Origin: Chloroflexota bacterium
GTDB taxonomy: Bacteria; Chloroflexota; Limnocylindria; Limnocylindrales; CSP1-4
DNA: 64,000 bases
Reading direction: 5' to 3'
Assembly (NCBI GenBank): GCA_003169735.1
Contig: PNAP01000031.1
Location: 20,844 to 84,843 of the forward strand
The notes under the pieces were generated by a model. That model was not told where the DNA came from. It saw only the letters and a list, made by a program, of their open reading frames with translations, and searched no databases. The first letter of the stretch is position 1; every line of letters starts with the position of its first letter. The position numbers were made by a program, and so were the translations under genes. This document shows positions 33,480 to 41,467 of this stretch, piece by piece.

Positions 33480-33998
33480 GTGGAAATCCTCGAGGCGATC
33501 CGGACCATGCGGGTCATCCGGCGCTTCAGCCCGGAGCCGATCCCGGCGGAGCTGCTCGACACCATCATTCGAGCTGGTCGACACGCCGGTTCATCGAAGA
33601 ACCTCCAGCGCTGGGCGTTCATCGTCGTGCATGACCGCTCGACCCTGGAACGCCTCTCGAAGGTGGGAGCGTTCGCGGGACACGTCGCCGGTGCCACCGT
33701 CGCGATCGCGCTCGTGACGCCCGCTGTCGGCCCGAACGACCCGTGGTCGATCATGTGGGACCTCGGGCGGACGGCTCAGAACATGACCCTCGCGGCGTGG
33801 AGTCTTGGCATCGGCTCGGTGCCGGCCACGGTCTACGACCAGCCGCTCGCGCGCAGCATCCTCGGTTATCCCGAGGATCATTGGTGCGAGTACATCCTCA
33901 GCCTCGGTTACCCCGCCGACCCGTCCGATCTGACCCGGTCTCCCAAGGCCGGCGGCCGCCGCCCGCTCGACGAGATGCTTCACGACGAGCGCTGGTAG
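33480..33998 (+). CDS. Nitroreductase-family protein
   Basis: A 172-aa FMN-binding protein. [30 protein letters not shown] (1-30) has the conserved basic FMN-phosphate residues (R-x-x-R-F), [14 protein letters not shown] near 38 the cofactor loop, and [21 protein letters not shown] near 100 the second FMN-binding region. [24 protein letters not shown] closes the chain as in this family. Such proteins reduce nitro or enone groups with NAD(P)H, or act as iodotyrosine-type dehalogenases; here the substrate is unknown. Leaderless GTG start. Confidence 0.87.
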   Translation: MEILEAIRTMRVIRRFSPEPIPAELLDTIIRAGRHAGSSKNLQRWAFIVVHDRSTLERLSKVGAFAGHVAGATVAIALVTPAVGPNDPWSIMWDLGRTAQNMTLAAWSLGIGSVPATVYDQPLARSILGYPEDHWCEYILSLGYPADPSDLTRSPKAGGRRPLDEMLHDERW

Positions 33999-34007
33999 GA
34001 GCCTGAC

Positions 34008-34616
34008 TCACTCCGATCCGGTCACGATCAGGTACGGCCCCGAGACCTGAGCCGGACGAAGGAGTCGTCCCGGGCGACCCAGCGGGGTGGGGTGCGGCGG
34101 CGACGCATCTGCGACGTCCGGCGCGCCGCCGACTCCGTCGAGATAGATGGCGACCGGCCCTTCGCCGTGACGCGCGAGAGCCCCAGCAAGGCGGCCTTCG
34201 GTGGAGGGTTCGAGCGTGATCAGGCGCAGGGTCGGCGCACCGGCCGTCCGCGAAACGTCGGCGCTCAGGAGTCGGGCTCTGGCACCGAGGTCGGGCTCAT
34301 CGTAGACCTCGGTCGAGAGGGAGCGGCCAAGCTCATCGGCGAATCGCTCCGCATCGACCGTCGCCCAACCGAGCGCGAGGACGGCTGGGCCACCGGCGGG
34401 AGCTGCTTCGTCCTCGGCGGACGGCTCGAGCGGGCCTTCGATGATGAGTCGGTCGGCGGGGCTCGTTCGATCCGATCGGACCGTGACGACGACCGGGCCG
34501 GCCGACAGGCTGCCGTCGGACCGGGGAGGCAGGCCAAGTCCGAGCAGCAGGTCCCGCACGCGGTCGAGCTCGGCCGTGACCCAGGCGACCTCGAGCGGCC
34601 CGAGCTCAGCGGGCAA
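34008..34616 (-). CDS. VOC/glyoxalase-like protein (tentative)
   Basis: About 202 aa, beginning LPAELGPLEVAWVTAELDRVRDLLLGLGLPP with an apparent TTG start that overlaps the upstream stop. Two weak repeats of a beta-alpha-beta-beta pattern are visible (VAWVTAELDRVRDLL..., and LGWATVDAERFADELGR... followed by LRLITLEPSTEGRLAGALARHGEGPVAIYLDG), which resembles vicinal-oxygen-chelate proteins. Metal ligands cannot be placed. It is the last gene of the satD/DUF3307 run. The track ORF to 35198 is out-of-frame overlap. Confidence 0.6.
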   Translation of the reverse strand: MPAELGPLEVAWVTAELDRVRDLLLGLGLPPRSDGSLSAGPVVVTVRSDRTSPADRLIIEGPLEPSAEDEAAPAGGPAVLALGWATVDAERFADELGRSLSTEVYDEPDLGARARLLSADVSRTAGAPTLRLITLEPSTEGRLAGALARHGEGPVAIYLDGVGGAPDVADASPPHPTPLGRPGRLLRPAQVSGPYLIVTGSE

Positions 34617-35463
34617 GGATGGCCTGACCGAGAAGGCTTGACGAGACCGCGATGGTGACGCTGGCGAGCGTCCCGAGGAGGTAGTACTCGGCGAACTCGC
34701 GATCATCGAGCTGCTTGAAGCGTGCCAAGGTCTTGGCAGCGATGACGAGGCCGATGGTGGCCACCGCGCCACCGACCACCAGGGCGCAGATGAGCAGCCG
34801 CTCCAGGATGCCGATGACGGCACCGACCCGCGCCTCTGAGGCGTCCGTTCCGGGACGGCGCGCGGCCGGTGGGCGGACGAGCGTGGCGATGAAGAGGGAC
34901 GCGGCACGCACGTTGACGATGAGCAGCGCCACGACCACGACCCCGGCCGTGACCAGGTGGTGGAACGTGGCTGGATCGGTCGTGCCGCGGATGGTGGTGG
35001 CGATGTCGGTGAACACTCCGAGCGGCGCGGCGTTGGCCAGCAGGACCGCCCAGCCGACGAGCAGCACGACGAGGTGGGCGGCCTGGTCGAGGAGGAAGAG
35101 CGCGCCGGGTACCGCCGTCCACCTGGGGTCGAGAGCTGGGCCGGCGGCGACCTCCTCGGTGGTTCGCTCGGCACCGGACGCCGGCCGCGGCTCGACAAGA
35201 CGTGTCAGCACGATCTTCGTCCGGTCGATGGCGATATGAGCGACCACGGTCAGCGCGACGAAAACGAGTCCGGGCAGGCCGAATACCAGGAAGGCCGGCG
35301 CAACCAGGAGGCCGACCACGGCGACGTGAGAAGCGAGCGCGCGCCACGCTTCGCGCCCATCGCCGAACTTGGCCGTCGCCATGTGCTCGGTCTGGAGGAC
35401 GAAATCGGCCGCCAGGTGCGCCAGGACCAGCCAGGACAGGACGAGGATGGGGTCGGCGGTCAT
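34606..35463 (-). CDS. DUF3307-family membrane protein
   Basis: A 285-aa protein with about seven hydrophobic segments. The start MTADPILVLSWLVLAHLAADFVLQTEHMATAKFGD has the His/Asp-containing HLxADFxLQT motif of DUF3307, and HIAIDRTKIVLTR near residue 88 repeats a similar His/Asp pattern, as usual for the family. The ATG at 35463 overlaps the satD stop (ATGA). DUF3307 is regularly found next to SatD, so the two proteins probably work together, the membrane protein as effector and SatD as regulator or adaptor; molecular function is unknown. Confidence 0.85.
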   Translation of the reverse strand: MTADPILVLSWLVLAHLAADFVLQTEHMATAKFGDGREAWRALASHVAVVGLLVAPAFLVFGLPGLVFVALTVVAHIAIDRTKIVLTRLVEPRPASGAERTTEEVAAGPALDPRWTAVPGALFLLDQAAHLVVLLVGWAVLLANAAPLGVFTDIATTIRGTTDPATFHHLVTAGVVVVALLIVNVRAASLFIATLVRPPAARRPGTDASEARVGAVIGILERLLICALVVGGAVATIGLVIAAKTLARFKQLDDREFAEYYLLGTLASVTIAVSSSLLGQAILAR

Positions 35464-36122
35464 CCGTCGGGCGACCCGACTGGCTGGATCTCTCGCATCG
35501 TCCGCGACCACAGGGCACGGACGGCGGCAAGAAGTCGGGCCAGGGATCTCACGTCGGCGCGGGCGAAGGCGACCGAGATGGTCGCTGGGCGGACGTGCAG
35601 CCGGTCGGCGATCTCCGATTGGCGGAGGCCGTCGATGAGCGAGAGGCGGGCGATCTCGCGCTGCCGATCGGAGAGACGGACGAACAGCGAGCCGAGGACT
35701 GGCGCGGTGCCATCAAGGAGGGCGTCGGAAGGTTCGTGGCCGGTGCGCACGAGGAGAGTGTCCTTCTGGTGCCGTGCCAGGTTGATCGTCGCGCGGGCCG
35801 TCACGAAGGCAGGACCGCTGCGCCGCGTGGCCGGGCCGCTGCCAGGATCCACGGCACCGGCGACGACGGCCCAGCGCATCTGCGGGACCTCCGCGCTCGG
35901 GCGAAGTGCGGCCGAGAGCACGGCTCGGAACGGATCGGCCGAGGGCGCGAGCAGGCCCTGGATCTCGTCGCCCTGGGTGAACTCGAAGCCGGCCAGCTGC
36001 TCAGCCGAGTAGTCCGCGTCAAGCTCGCGGCAGAGTTGCTCCAGCCAGTCAGCGGTGGGGCGAGGCCAGCGGCGCGAATGGACGACGTCACCGAAAAGCA
36101 CGACGCCGAGCTGTGTTGGCAC
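35460..36122 (-). CDS. satD: SatD-family protein with C-terminal HTH
   Basis: A 220-aa protein. GVVLFGDVVHSRRWPRPT at residues 6-23 is the SatD N-terminal GDxxxSR pattern, FTQGDEIQGLLAPSADPF near 48 the second block. The C-terminus, RLSDRQREIARLSLIDGLRQSEIADRLHVRPATISVAFARADV (about 148-190), is a helix-turn-helix of the sigma-region-4/LuxR kind, so the protein likely binds DNA. Start GTG 36122 is fixed by a -10 6 nt upstream. The promoter carries two palindromes (36148, 36177), natural candidates for autoregulation. First gene of satD/DUF3307/VOC. Confidence 0.85.
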   Translation of the reverse strand: MPTQLGVVLFGDVVHSRRWPRPTADWLEQLCRELDADYSAEQLAGFEFTQGDEIQGLLAPSADPFRAVLSAALRPSAEVPQMRWAVVAGAVDPGSGPATRRSGPAFVTARATINLARHQKDTLLVRTGHEPSDALLDGTAPVLGSLFVRLSDRQREIARLSLIDGLRQSEIADRLHVRPATISVAFARADVRSLARLLAAVRALWSRTMREIQPVGSPDG

Positions 36123-36128
36123 TCGGTG

Positions 36129-36157
36129 AGGCTAACCATGACAGAAGTAGCTGTCAA
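36129..36157 (-). promoter_or_regulatory. satD promoter, consensus -35 and -10
   Basis: TTGACA (36152-36157) and TAGCCT (36129-36134) are separated by exactly 17 bp, and TAGCCT is 6 nt before GTG 36122. This is the only promoter in the window with a perfect -35. Confidence 0.8.
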
Positions 36158-36192
36158 CGGCTAAGTGTGCAGGAAGTAGCCGCCAACGGCTA
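36148..36192. promoter_or_regulatory. Tandem palindromic operators upstream of satD
   Basis: TAGCCGCCAACGGCTA (36177-36192) is a perfect 6+4+6 palindrome; TAGCTGTCAACGGCTA (36148-36163) is the same site with two changes. They are 29 bp apart, each preceded by GAAG. The nearer one overlaps the -35 box, as expected for a repressor site. Confidence 0.7.
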
Positions 36193-36229
36193 TCAGTTTG
36201 GAACTGGCGCCTGTGGCGCTTTGGGCGAG

Positions 36230-37450
36230 CTAGCCGCGCTCGCCCAAGGGCGCCCCGAACCCCTGCGCCGGCACGGGCGGGCAGCGGAGCGGCCGGTCCT
36301 CGCGATAGCCGAGCAGGTAGTCGGCCTGGATGAGCGTGTGGAGCTGACTCGTGCCTTCGTAGATGACCGCGGCCTTGGAGTTGCGCAGGTACCGCTCGAC
36401 GGGGTACTCGTTGGAGTAGCCGTAGGCGCCGTGAATCTGGATGGCGTCCATCGCCGACTGGACGGCATGATCGGTGGCGAACCACTTCGCGAGACTCGTC
36501 TCGCGGGTGTTGCGCTCGCCGCGGTTCTTGAGCCACGCGACCTGGCGGCAGAGCAGGCGCCCAGCTTCGATCCCGGCACCCATCTTGGCGATCATCTGCT
36601 TGACCAGCTGGTGCTGGCCGATCTCCTGGCCGAACGTCTGGCGCTGGTGGGCGTACGCCAGTGAAGCATCAAGGCAGGCCTGCGCCAGCCCGACCGCGCC
36701 GGACGCGACCGTGTAGCGGCCCTGGTCGATGGCGCTCATGGCGATGGTGAACCCCTCGCCCTCCTCCCCGATCCGGTTCTCGATGGGCACGCGGACCTGG
36801 TCGAAGAAGATGGATCCGGTGTTGCCGGCGTTGATGCCGAGCTTGCCGTGGATAGTGCCGGTGGTCAGCCCGTCCATCCCGCGCTCGACCACGAAGGCGG
36901 TGATCCCCTTGTGGCCGGCGGCCTTGTCGACGGTCGCGAAGACGAGAAAGTGATCGGCGAGATCCGCCAGCGAGATCCACAGCTTGGAACCGTTCAGCAC
37001 GTACGAATCGCCATCGCGCCGCGCGGTCGTCGCGAGGCTCGCGGCGTCCGTCCCGACGCCCGGCTCCGTCAGCCCGAACGTGGCCAGTTTCTGGCCGCGC
37101 GCCTGCGGCACGAGCCAGCGCCGCTTCTGCTCCTCGGTGCCCCACTGGAGCAGCGTCAGGGAGTTGAGCCCGACGTGGACGCTCATCACCACGCGGAAGG
37201 CCGTATCCGCCCGCTCCAACTCCTCGCACAAGATGCCGAAGCTGACGTAGTCCATGCCCGCTCCCCCGTACGCCTCGGGAACGGGGGCGCCCAGGAACCC
37301 GACGGCGCCCATGCGGGCGAAGACCTCGGGGTGGGCCTCGTGGCGCTCATCCCAGTCACGGATGTGCGGCAGGATCTCAGCCGCGGCGAAATCGCGCGCC
37401 GTCTGCTGGACGAGCAGGTTCTCGGGCGTCAGCGAAAGGTCGATGGGCAT
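36230..37450 (-). CDS. Acyl-CoA dehydrogenase (glutaryl-CoA/short-chain type)
   Basis: A 406-aa acyl-CoA dehydrogenase. ATFGLTEPGVGTDAASLATTARRDGDSYVLNGSKLWIS near residue 120 is the first signature, and QIHGAYGYSNEYPVERYLRNSKAAVIYEGTSQLHTL near 350 carries the catalytic Glu. ATG 37450 (MPIDLSLTPENLLVQQTARDF) is chosen; the track adds seven residues. TATGTT is 9 nt upstream. It is alone in its transcription unit, so the chain specificity has no context. Of the three dehydrogenases in the window it has the longest C-terminal tail (RYPVPAQGFG-like region), otherwise standard. Confidence 0.92.
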   Translation of the reverse strand: MPIDLSLTPENLLVQQTARDFAAAEILPHIRDWDERHEAHPEVFARMGAVGFLGAPVPEAYGGAGMDYVSFGILCEELERADTAFRVVMSVHVGLNSLTLLQWGTEEQKRRWLVPQARGQKLATFGLTEPGVGTDAASLATTARRDGDSYVLNGSKLWISLADLADHFLVFATVDKAAGHKGITAFVVERGMDGLTTGTIHGKLGINAGNTGSIFFDQVRVPIENRIGEEGEGFTIAMSAIDQGRYTVASGAVGLAQACLDASLAYAHQRQTFGQEIGQHQLVKQMIAKMGAGIEAGRLLCRQVAWLKNRGERNTRETSLAKWFATDHAVQSAMDAIQIHGAYGYSNEYPVERYLRNSKAAVIYEGTSQLHTLIQADYLLGYREDRPLRCPPVPAQGFGAPLGERG

Positions 37451-37558
37451 CGGGCCCGGAACATACAGCAACGCCGCCGGGTCGGTCCGGCAGCGTCAAG
37501 GGCTCGGGAGGTCGGTGTCGTGGAGCGGTCAGGCGATCTCGGCCCGATCGTCGACGGT

Positions 37559-37753
37559 CTAGCGGTTTCGGGAGAGGAACGCCATCACGTCTTCGGCTCG
37601 GAAGCGTCGATCGCCTCGCTTGCAGACGCGGAAGAAGGGCAGATCGCCACGGTCGCCAAGTCGCTTGACGGTGTTGACATGCAGGTGCAGGAGGTCCGCG
37701 ACCTCACTGGCGGTCAGCATGGGTCCGAGTTCGTGAACTGCCATCGAAGCCAT
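37559..37753 (-). CDS. Small MerR/excisionase-type HTH protein
   Basis: A 64-aa protein (61 aa if it starts at the second ATG, 37744). TASEVADLLHLHVNTVKRLGDRGDLPFFRVCKRGDRRFRAEDVMAFL covers a complete winged helix of the excisionase/BldC class: two helices, a short wing (GDRRF), and the third helix. Such stand-alone domains bind tandem DNA repeats as developmental or plasmid-type regulators. It is not near an integrase, so a BldC-like chromosomal regulator is more likely than an excisionase. TACACC 6 nt upstream is a weak -10. Confidence 0.85.
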   Translation of the reverse strand: MASMAVHELGPMLTASEVADLLHLHVNTVKRLGDRGDLPFFRVCKRGDRRFRAEDVMAFLSRNR

Positions 37754-37949
37754 GGCGGTGGTGTACCTCGCGGTGCGGTCTGTTTGGGTCGCCTGCTCGG
37801 ATGGGTGTCAGTCCGGTCTGGTTGGGGCACGAACCGTGTGGTGGGCCTGACTGACGGGTGCACTGTAGCCTTGCGGGTGAGCCCGGACCAAGCCGTACTT
37901 GCGTCATTCGGAGGGCGTACCGAGGGTGTTGCGTGCGGTCCACACTCGG

Positions 37950-37955
37950 TAGACT
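37950..37955 (+). promoter_or_regulatory. -10 box TAGACT, leaderless-type
   Basis: TAGACT lies 8 nt before GTG 37964 of the truncated acetyltransferase. Confidence 0.5.
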
Positions 37956-37963
37956 CGCTCGTC

Positions 37964-38329
37964 GTGACGGCCAGAACGAAGCGACCGGAGCTCGCCACGC
38001 GATCAGCGCGGGCCACCGACGCCGAGGCTATCGCGCGCATCTACAACGAAGGGATCGAGGACCGGACGTCGACCTTCGAGACGGCGCCGCGCGACGCGTC
38101 GGTGATCCTCGGCTGGCTCGGGGCCCGTTACCCCATCGTGGTCGCCGAGCTGTCCGGCTCGACCGCTTCAGGCGACCCGGTGGTGGTGGGCTGGGCCTCG
38201 GCGCCACCCTATCGTCCTTCCCGCGCTGCCTACCGCGGGGTGGCCGACTTCTCGGTCCAATCGCGCCGGCGATGGTGGGGCGATTTCGACAGTCGGTGGG
38301 TCGATTCAGGCGGTCGCGACTCGTCGTAG
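37964..38329 (+). pseudogene. Truncated GNAT (phosphinothricin-acetyltransferase-like) gene
   Basis: The 121-aa product starts with a good match to this acetyltransferase group: SARATDAEAIARIYNEGIEDRTSTFET, then IVVAEL, VVGWASAPPYRPSRAAYRGVADFSV. In intact proteins the next residues are the acetyl-CoA loop (about YVxPxxRGxGxGxxLL) and a further 80 residues. Here the frame continues as QSRRRWWGDFDSRWVDSGGRDSS and stops, so the catalytic half is gone. The promoter and start are intact. The breakpoint is near 38255; the following 90 bp match nothing recognised. Confidence 0.7.
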
Positions 38330-38375
38330 AGGTAACAACGGCCGATCGGCCGCCAGCACGATGGGAGAAGACGAG

Positions 38376-38723
38376 ATGGCAACACGCATCAGGCACGTGG
38401 AAGTGACCGGCCGGGACGGCCTGGCGCTCCAGCGCTTCTATGCCGAGCTCTTCGACTGGACGATCAACAACGACAATCCGACCAAGTACGGCTTCGTCTC
38501 GCCTGACGAGGCGGGCATCGACGTCGGCATCGGCACGACTCATGACGGCTCCGGCGGCTTCGTGACCTACTACGCGGCGGTGTCGGACATCGATGCCACG
38601 CTGGCCAAGGTCGCGAAGCTCGGCGGCACGACGGTCATGCCCAAGTTCAGTCCGGGCGGCGGTGCGACGCTGGCGCTCTTCGCCGATCCGGAAGGCCACG
38701 TCATCGGCCTTACCGAGGTCTGA
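38376..38723 (+). CDS. VOC-family (glyoxalase/bleomycin-resistance-like) protein
   Basis: A 115-aa single VOC module pair. MATRIRHVEVTGRDGLALQRFYAELFDWTINNDNPTKYGFVS (1-42) gives the first beta-alpha-beta-beta-beta unit with a His ligand position, and YYAAVSDIDATLAKVAKLGGTTVMPKFSPGGGATLALFADPEGHVIGL the second, with the metal-ligand Glu expected near the end. ATG 38376 follows GGGAGAAGACGAG. These proteins can be lyases, dioxygenases or drug-binding; no specific activity is indicated. It is downstream of the truncated acetyltransferase. Confidence 0.88.
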   Translation: MATRIRHVEVTGRDGLALQRFYAELFDWTINNDNPTKYGFVSPDEAGIDVGIGTTHDGSGGFVTYYAAVSDIDATLAKVAKLGGTTVMPKFSPGGGATLALFADPEGHVIGLTEV

Positions 38724-38799
38724 CAGTCGGCACGAAGCTCGTGCAGGTGCTCGGCCCTGACCGCCCGGACGACGGCGCGGCCGAGCACCTGTTCCGGCT

Positions 38800-38805
38800 T
38801 ATCAT
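38800..38805 (+). promoter_or_regulatory. -10 box TATCAT, leaderless-type
   Basis: TATCAT lies 6 nt before ATG 38812. Confidence 0.55.
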
Positions 38806-38811
38806 CGGCCG

Positions 38812-39342
38812 ATGAGCGTCTCCATCGACCCGGTCGATTCACCCGCCGCCTACCAGCAGTACCTCCTGAGCGCGCTCGGCGATGACGACCCGGCCGTCGC
38901 CCAGGCCGAAGCCATCACCGAGGTCGAGTCGCTCGTCGCCGAGGCAGGTGACCTCCTCCGAGTGCGCCCGGAACCGGGCGAGTGGTCGGTCATGGAGTGC
39001 ATCGGGCACATCCTCGATGGCGAGCTGGTCGCATCGGGGCGGTACCGCTGGATCGTCGCGCACGATGAGCCGGCCATCGCCGGTTACGACCAGGATCTGT
39101 GGGTCACCCGCCTGCACCACGACGACGCCGATCGGGCACTCCAGATCGCCCTGTATGCGGCGCTGCGGCGCTCCAACCTCGAGCTTTGGGCTCGGCTATC
39201 GCACGAGGACCGGGCTCGCATCGGCCATCACTCGGAGCGTGGCCCGGAGAGTTACGAGCTGACCTTCCGCCTCATCGCCGGCCACGACCGGATCCACCTG
39301 GCCCAGGCTCGTCGCGCGCTCGAGGCTGTCCGCGCTTGCTGA
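38812..39342 (+). CDS. DinB-family protein
   Basis: A 176-aa four-helix bundle of the DinB/YfiT superfamily. WSVMECIGHILDGELVASGRYRWIV near residues 57-80 has the first metal-ligand His in helix 2, and YELTFRLIAGHDRIHLAQARRALEA at the C-terminus holds the two-His HDxxHLxQ motif. The arrangement H...H-x3-H is the classical nickel/zinc site. These proteins act as thiol (mycothiol, bacillithiol or other) transferases in several bacteria; here the thiol is unknown. Leaderless ATG. Confidence 0.88.
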   Translation: MSVSIDPVDSPAAYQQYLLSALGDDDPAVAQAEAITEVESLVAEAGDLLRVRPEPGEWSVMECIGHILDGELVASGRYRWIVAHDEPAIAGYDQDLWVTRLHHDDADRALQIALYAALRRSNLELWARLSHEDRARIGHHSERGPESYELTFRLIAGHDRIHLAQARRALEAVRAC

Positions 39343-39368
39343 CCCGTCCGCGCTCGCTGGATCGACCG

Positions 39369-40220
39369 TCAGTGTCCGGGCGCCGGTGGCGGCGGCACGG
39401 GGACGTTGGGACCACATGCATCGGTGCCGGTCGCCAGGACCTTGACGGTCAGTGCCGCAGGGTTGATGCGCACGTCGGTCCAGCGCTGATCGTTCGTGGT
39501 ATCGGACTGCTCGAACTGGCCGAGCGGGTCGACCGTCGCGCAGATGCGGTATTTGCCCTTGGCAGCGTCGGTGACGTCGATCCACTGGTCCTTGCCGGTC
39601 GTCGGATTGTCTTCGCCGTAGCCGACCGAGATGCCCATGGTCACGCTGGTCGATGACCGGTTCCCGCACGATGTGTAGACCGGATCGGGCGGCGATGCGT
39701 CGGGCGGGCTGGCCATCTGGGCACCGTCGCGGACGCAGTAGGCGATCTTGCGCATGCCGAACTCATCGAGCTCGGGGTGGTTGGCCTTGTACAGATCGAC
39801 GGTCATGAAGTTGACGATCTGGTACTGCTTCTGCTGGTGGAGGAGATCGTCGGCCATGACCGACGGCGTGCGTCGCGTGTGCGAGCCGGCCGCCGAGTCA
39901 TAGATGCGCTGGCGGACGACCATGTAGTCATCGTTCGGGTCGACCATCACGCCATCCGCCTCGAATGGCCCGGCGCCGACGTTCAGCGTGGTCGTGCCGA
40001 TGCGGAGGCGGACGTGCCCATTAGGCGCCGTGACAAGGCTCAGGTCGTAGAACGGCGCCACCTGGAGGTCGGGCAGCAGGTCAGTGACCGTGCCGGCCGG
40101 GACGATGCCGCTCGACGTGGTGGGGCCGCTGGCCGCCCAGACCGCGGTCGCCTGCCAGGCGAGGACGACGCATAGCGTTACGACCGCGGCGCAAGCCTTG
40201 ACCCTTCGTGCGATGCCCAT
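39369..40220 (-). CDS. Secreted lysyl-oxidase-like protein
   Basis: A 283-aa exported protein. MGIARRVKACAAVVTLCVVLAWQATAVWAAS is a signal peptide. LLPDLQVAPFYDLSLV near residue 48 and VRLRIGTTTLNVGAGPFE near 68 are the opening of the lysyl-oxidase domain; GISVGYGEDNPTTGKDQWIDVTDAAKGKYRICATVDPLGQFEQSDTTNDQRWTDVRI near 195 is its most conserved block. The copper-site His cluster (WHxH type) is not clear: the corresponding stretch is HQQKQYQIVNFMTVDLY, so catalytic activity is doubtful. ATG 40220 chosen; the track ORF starts 75 codons earlier without signal-like sequence. Confidence 0.8.
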   Translation of the reverse strand: MGIARRVKACAAVVTLCVVLAWQATAVWAASGPTTSSGIVPAGTVTDLLPDLQVAPFYDLSLVTAPNGHVRLRIGTTTLNVGAGPFEADGVMVDPNDDYMVVRQRIYDSAAGSHTRRTPSVMADDLLHQQKQYQIVNFMTVDLYKANHPELDEFGMRKIAYCVRDGAQMASPPDASPPDPVYTSCGNRSSTSVTMGISVGYGEDNPTTGKDQWIDVTDAAKGKYRICATVDPLGQFEQSDTTNDQRWTDVRINPAALTVKVLATGTDACGPNVPVPPPPAPGH

Positions 40221-40385
40221 CGACGCAGCCCTCTCGTCTTCCTCCGGTAGCCGGACTCCGCCGGCCCCCGTAGCAGGGACTCTAGACCCTTCGGCCGGGT
40301 CACGTCCGACGGCGCGGCCAAGGAAGCTGGCCATCGCCGCGCCTCGTACCATCTCGGTGTCGTCATCCGCCCCCAGGAGGCATCG

Positions 40386-41270
40386 ATGGAGCAATCGAGC
40401 GCGTCCCCTGCCCCGCGCCTCACGGTCGCGCTGACTTTCGACCACGACGCGATGTCATCGGAGGTGAATCGCGGCGGAGGCGCGGTGATGATCTCCCGCG
40501 GAGAGTTCGGGCCGCGCGTTGGAGTCGGCCGGATCCTGGCGCTGCTCGAGCGGCATGGGGTCGATGCCACGTTCTTCGTGCCGGGGCACACGGCGGTGAC
40601 GTTCCCGGACAGCGTGGCCGCGATCGTCGCCGCAGGCCATGAACTGGGCTGCCACGGCTGGACGCACGAGGACCTCGCCTCGCTCGACGAAGCGGCCGAG
40701 CGCGAGGTGCTCGTCCGGAGCCGCGACCAGATCGCACGCGCGTGGGGTCGCGTGCCGGCGGGCTTCCGGGCGCCGTACTGGTCGCTTTCGCCGAGGACCC
40801 TGGCGACCGTCGAAGAGCTCGGCTTCCGCTACGACTCGTCGCTGATGGCCGATGACGTCCGCCTCTATCGGGTCCGGCATGGTGTCGTCCACGGCACGTG
40901 GGAGGGCTCCCACCTGGGCGCGCCCGGCAGGCTCATCGAGGTGCCCATCAGCTGGACGCTCGATGATTGGCCGCACTTCGAGCCTGGCCGCCTCGGCCTC
41001 GGCCCGATGTCTGCGCCGTCGAAGGTGCTCGAGATCTGGACCGAGGAGTTGCGCTGGGCACACGCCAACGAACCCGGTGGTCTGTTGACCATCACGATGC
41101 ACCCTGAGGCCATCGGCCGGTCGAGCCGGATCGCCATGCTCGAGCGCTTCATCGAGACCGCCAAAGGGCTGGGCAGCGTGACCTTCGACCGGCTCGACCG
41201 CGCCGTCGAGCGCTGGGAAGCCGCAGGCGGCGTGGAGCGCGCGGCGTTCCAGGCGCGGGAGATCGTGTAA
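40386..41270 (+). CDS. Polysaccharide deacetylase (NodB-like)
   Basis: A 294-aa cytoplasmic-looking NodB-fold enzyme without signal peptide. VALTFDHDAMSSE at residues 15-27 is motif 1 (TFDxD), HELGCHGWTHEDLASL near 85 is motif 2 (metal-binding HxxxH), and GFRAPYWSLSPRTLATVEELGFRYDSS near 125 is motif 3 (RAPYW). The remaining motifs include LLTITMHPEAIGRSSR near 235. Enzymes of this branch include peptidoglycan/chitin deacetylases and allantoinase-like amidases (PuuE); lack of an export signal favours the latter. AGGAGG is 7 nt upstream of the ATG. Confidence 0.9.
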   Translation: MEQSSASPAPRLTVALTFDHDAMSSEVNRGGGAVMISRGEFGPRVGVGRILALLERHGVDATFFVPGHTAVTFPDSVAAIVAAGHELGCHGWTHEDLASLDEAAEREVLVRSRDQIARAWGRVPAGFRAPYWSLSPRTLATVEELGFRYDSSLMADDVRLYRVRHGVVHGTWEGSHLGAPGRLIEVPISWTLDDWPHFEPGRLGLGPMSAPSKVLEIWTEELRWAHANEPGGLLTITMHPEAIGRSSRIAMLERFIETAKGLGSVTFDRLDRAVERWEAAGGVERAAFQAREIV

Positions 41271-41467
41271 ACGGGATCCGTTCCCGACGTCTACGACGGC
41301 GGCAGGGCCACGGCCATGAACGTCACGCTCGACGTGCGCTCGCAGTACCAAGGTCCGGCCCGCCGAGGTTGGCGCTGCGGCGACGAATAGCCGTCGACGG
41401 CGCAGCATTGTCGGCGACCAGTGTGGAGCACCACGCGTCGACGAGTCCAGCAGATCGAGGGACGAAC

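Noticed and set aside
37559-37753. Excisionase of an integrated element
   Set aside because: The HTH matches excisionase-type domains, but there is no integrase, attachment repeat or phage gene nearby; a BldC-like regulator is simpler.
36848-38329. 493-aa plus ORF treated as one gene
   Set aside because: Only the last 121 codons look coding (GNAT N-terminal half); the first part is antisense to the acyl-CoA dehydrogenase and the HTH gene.
41271-41467. Short plus-strand ORF beginning MNVTLDVRSQYQGP near 41317
   Set aside because: Ends after about 24 codons with no ribosome site or -10 box at proper spacing; more likely chance.
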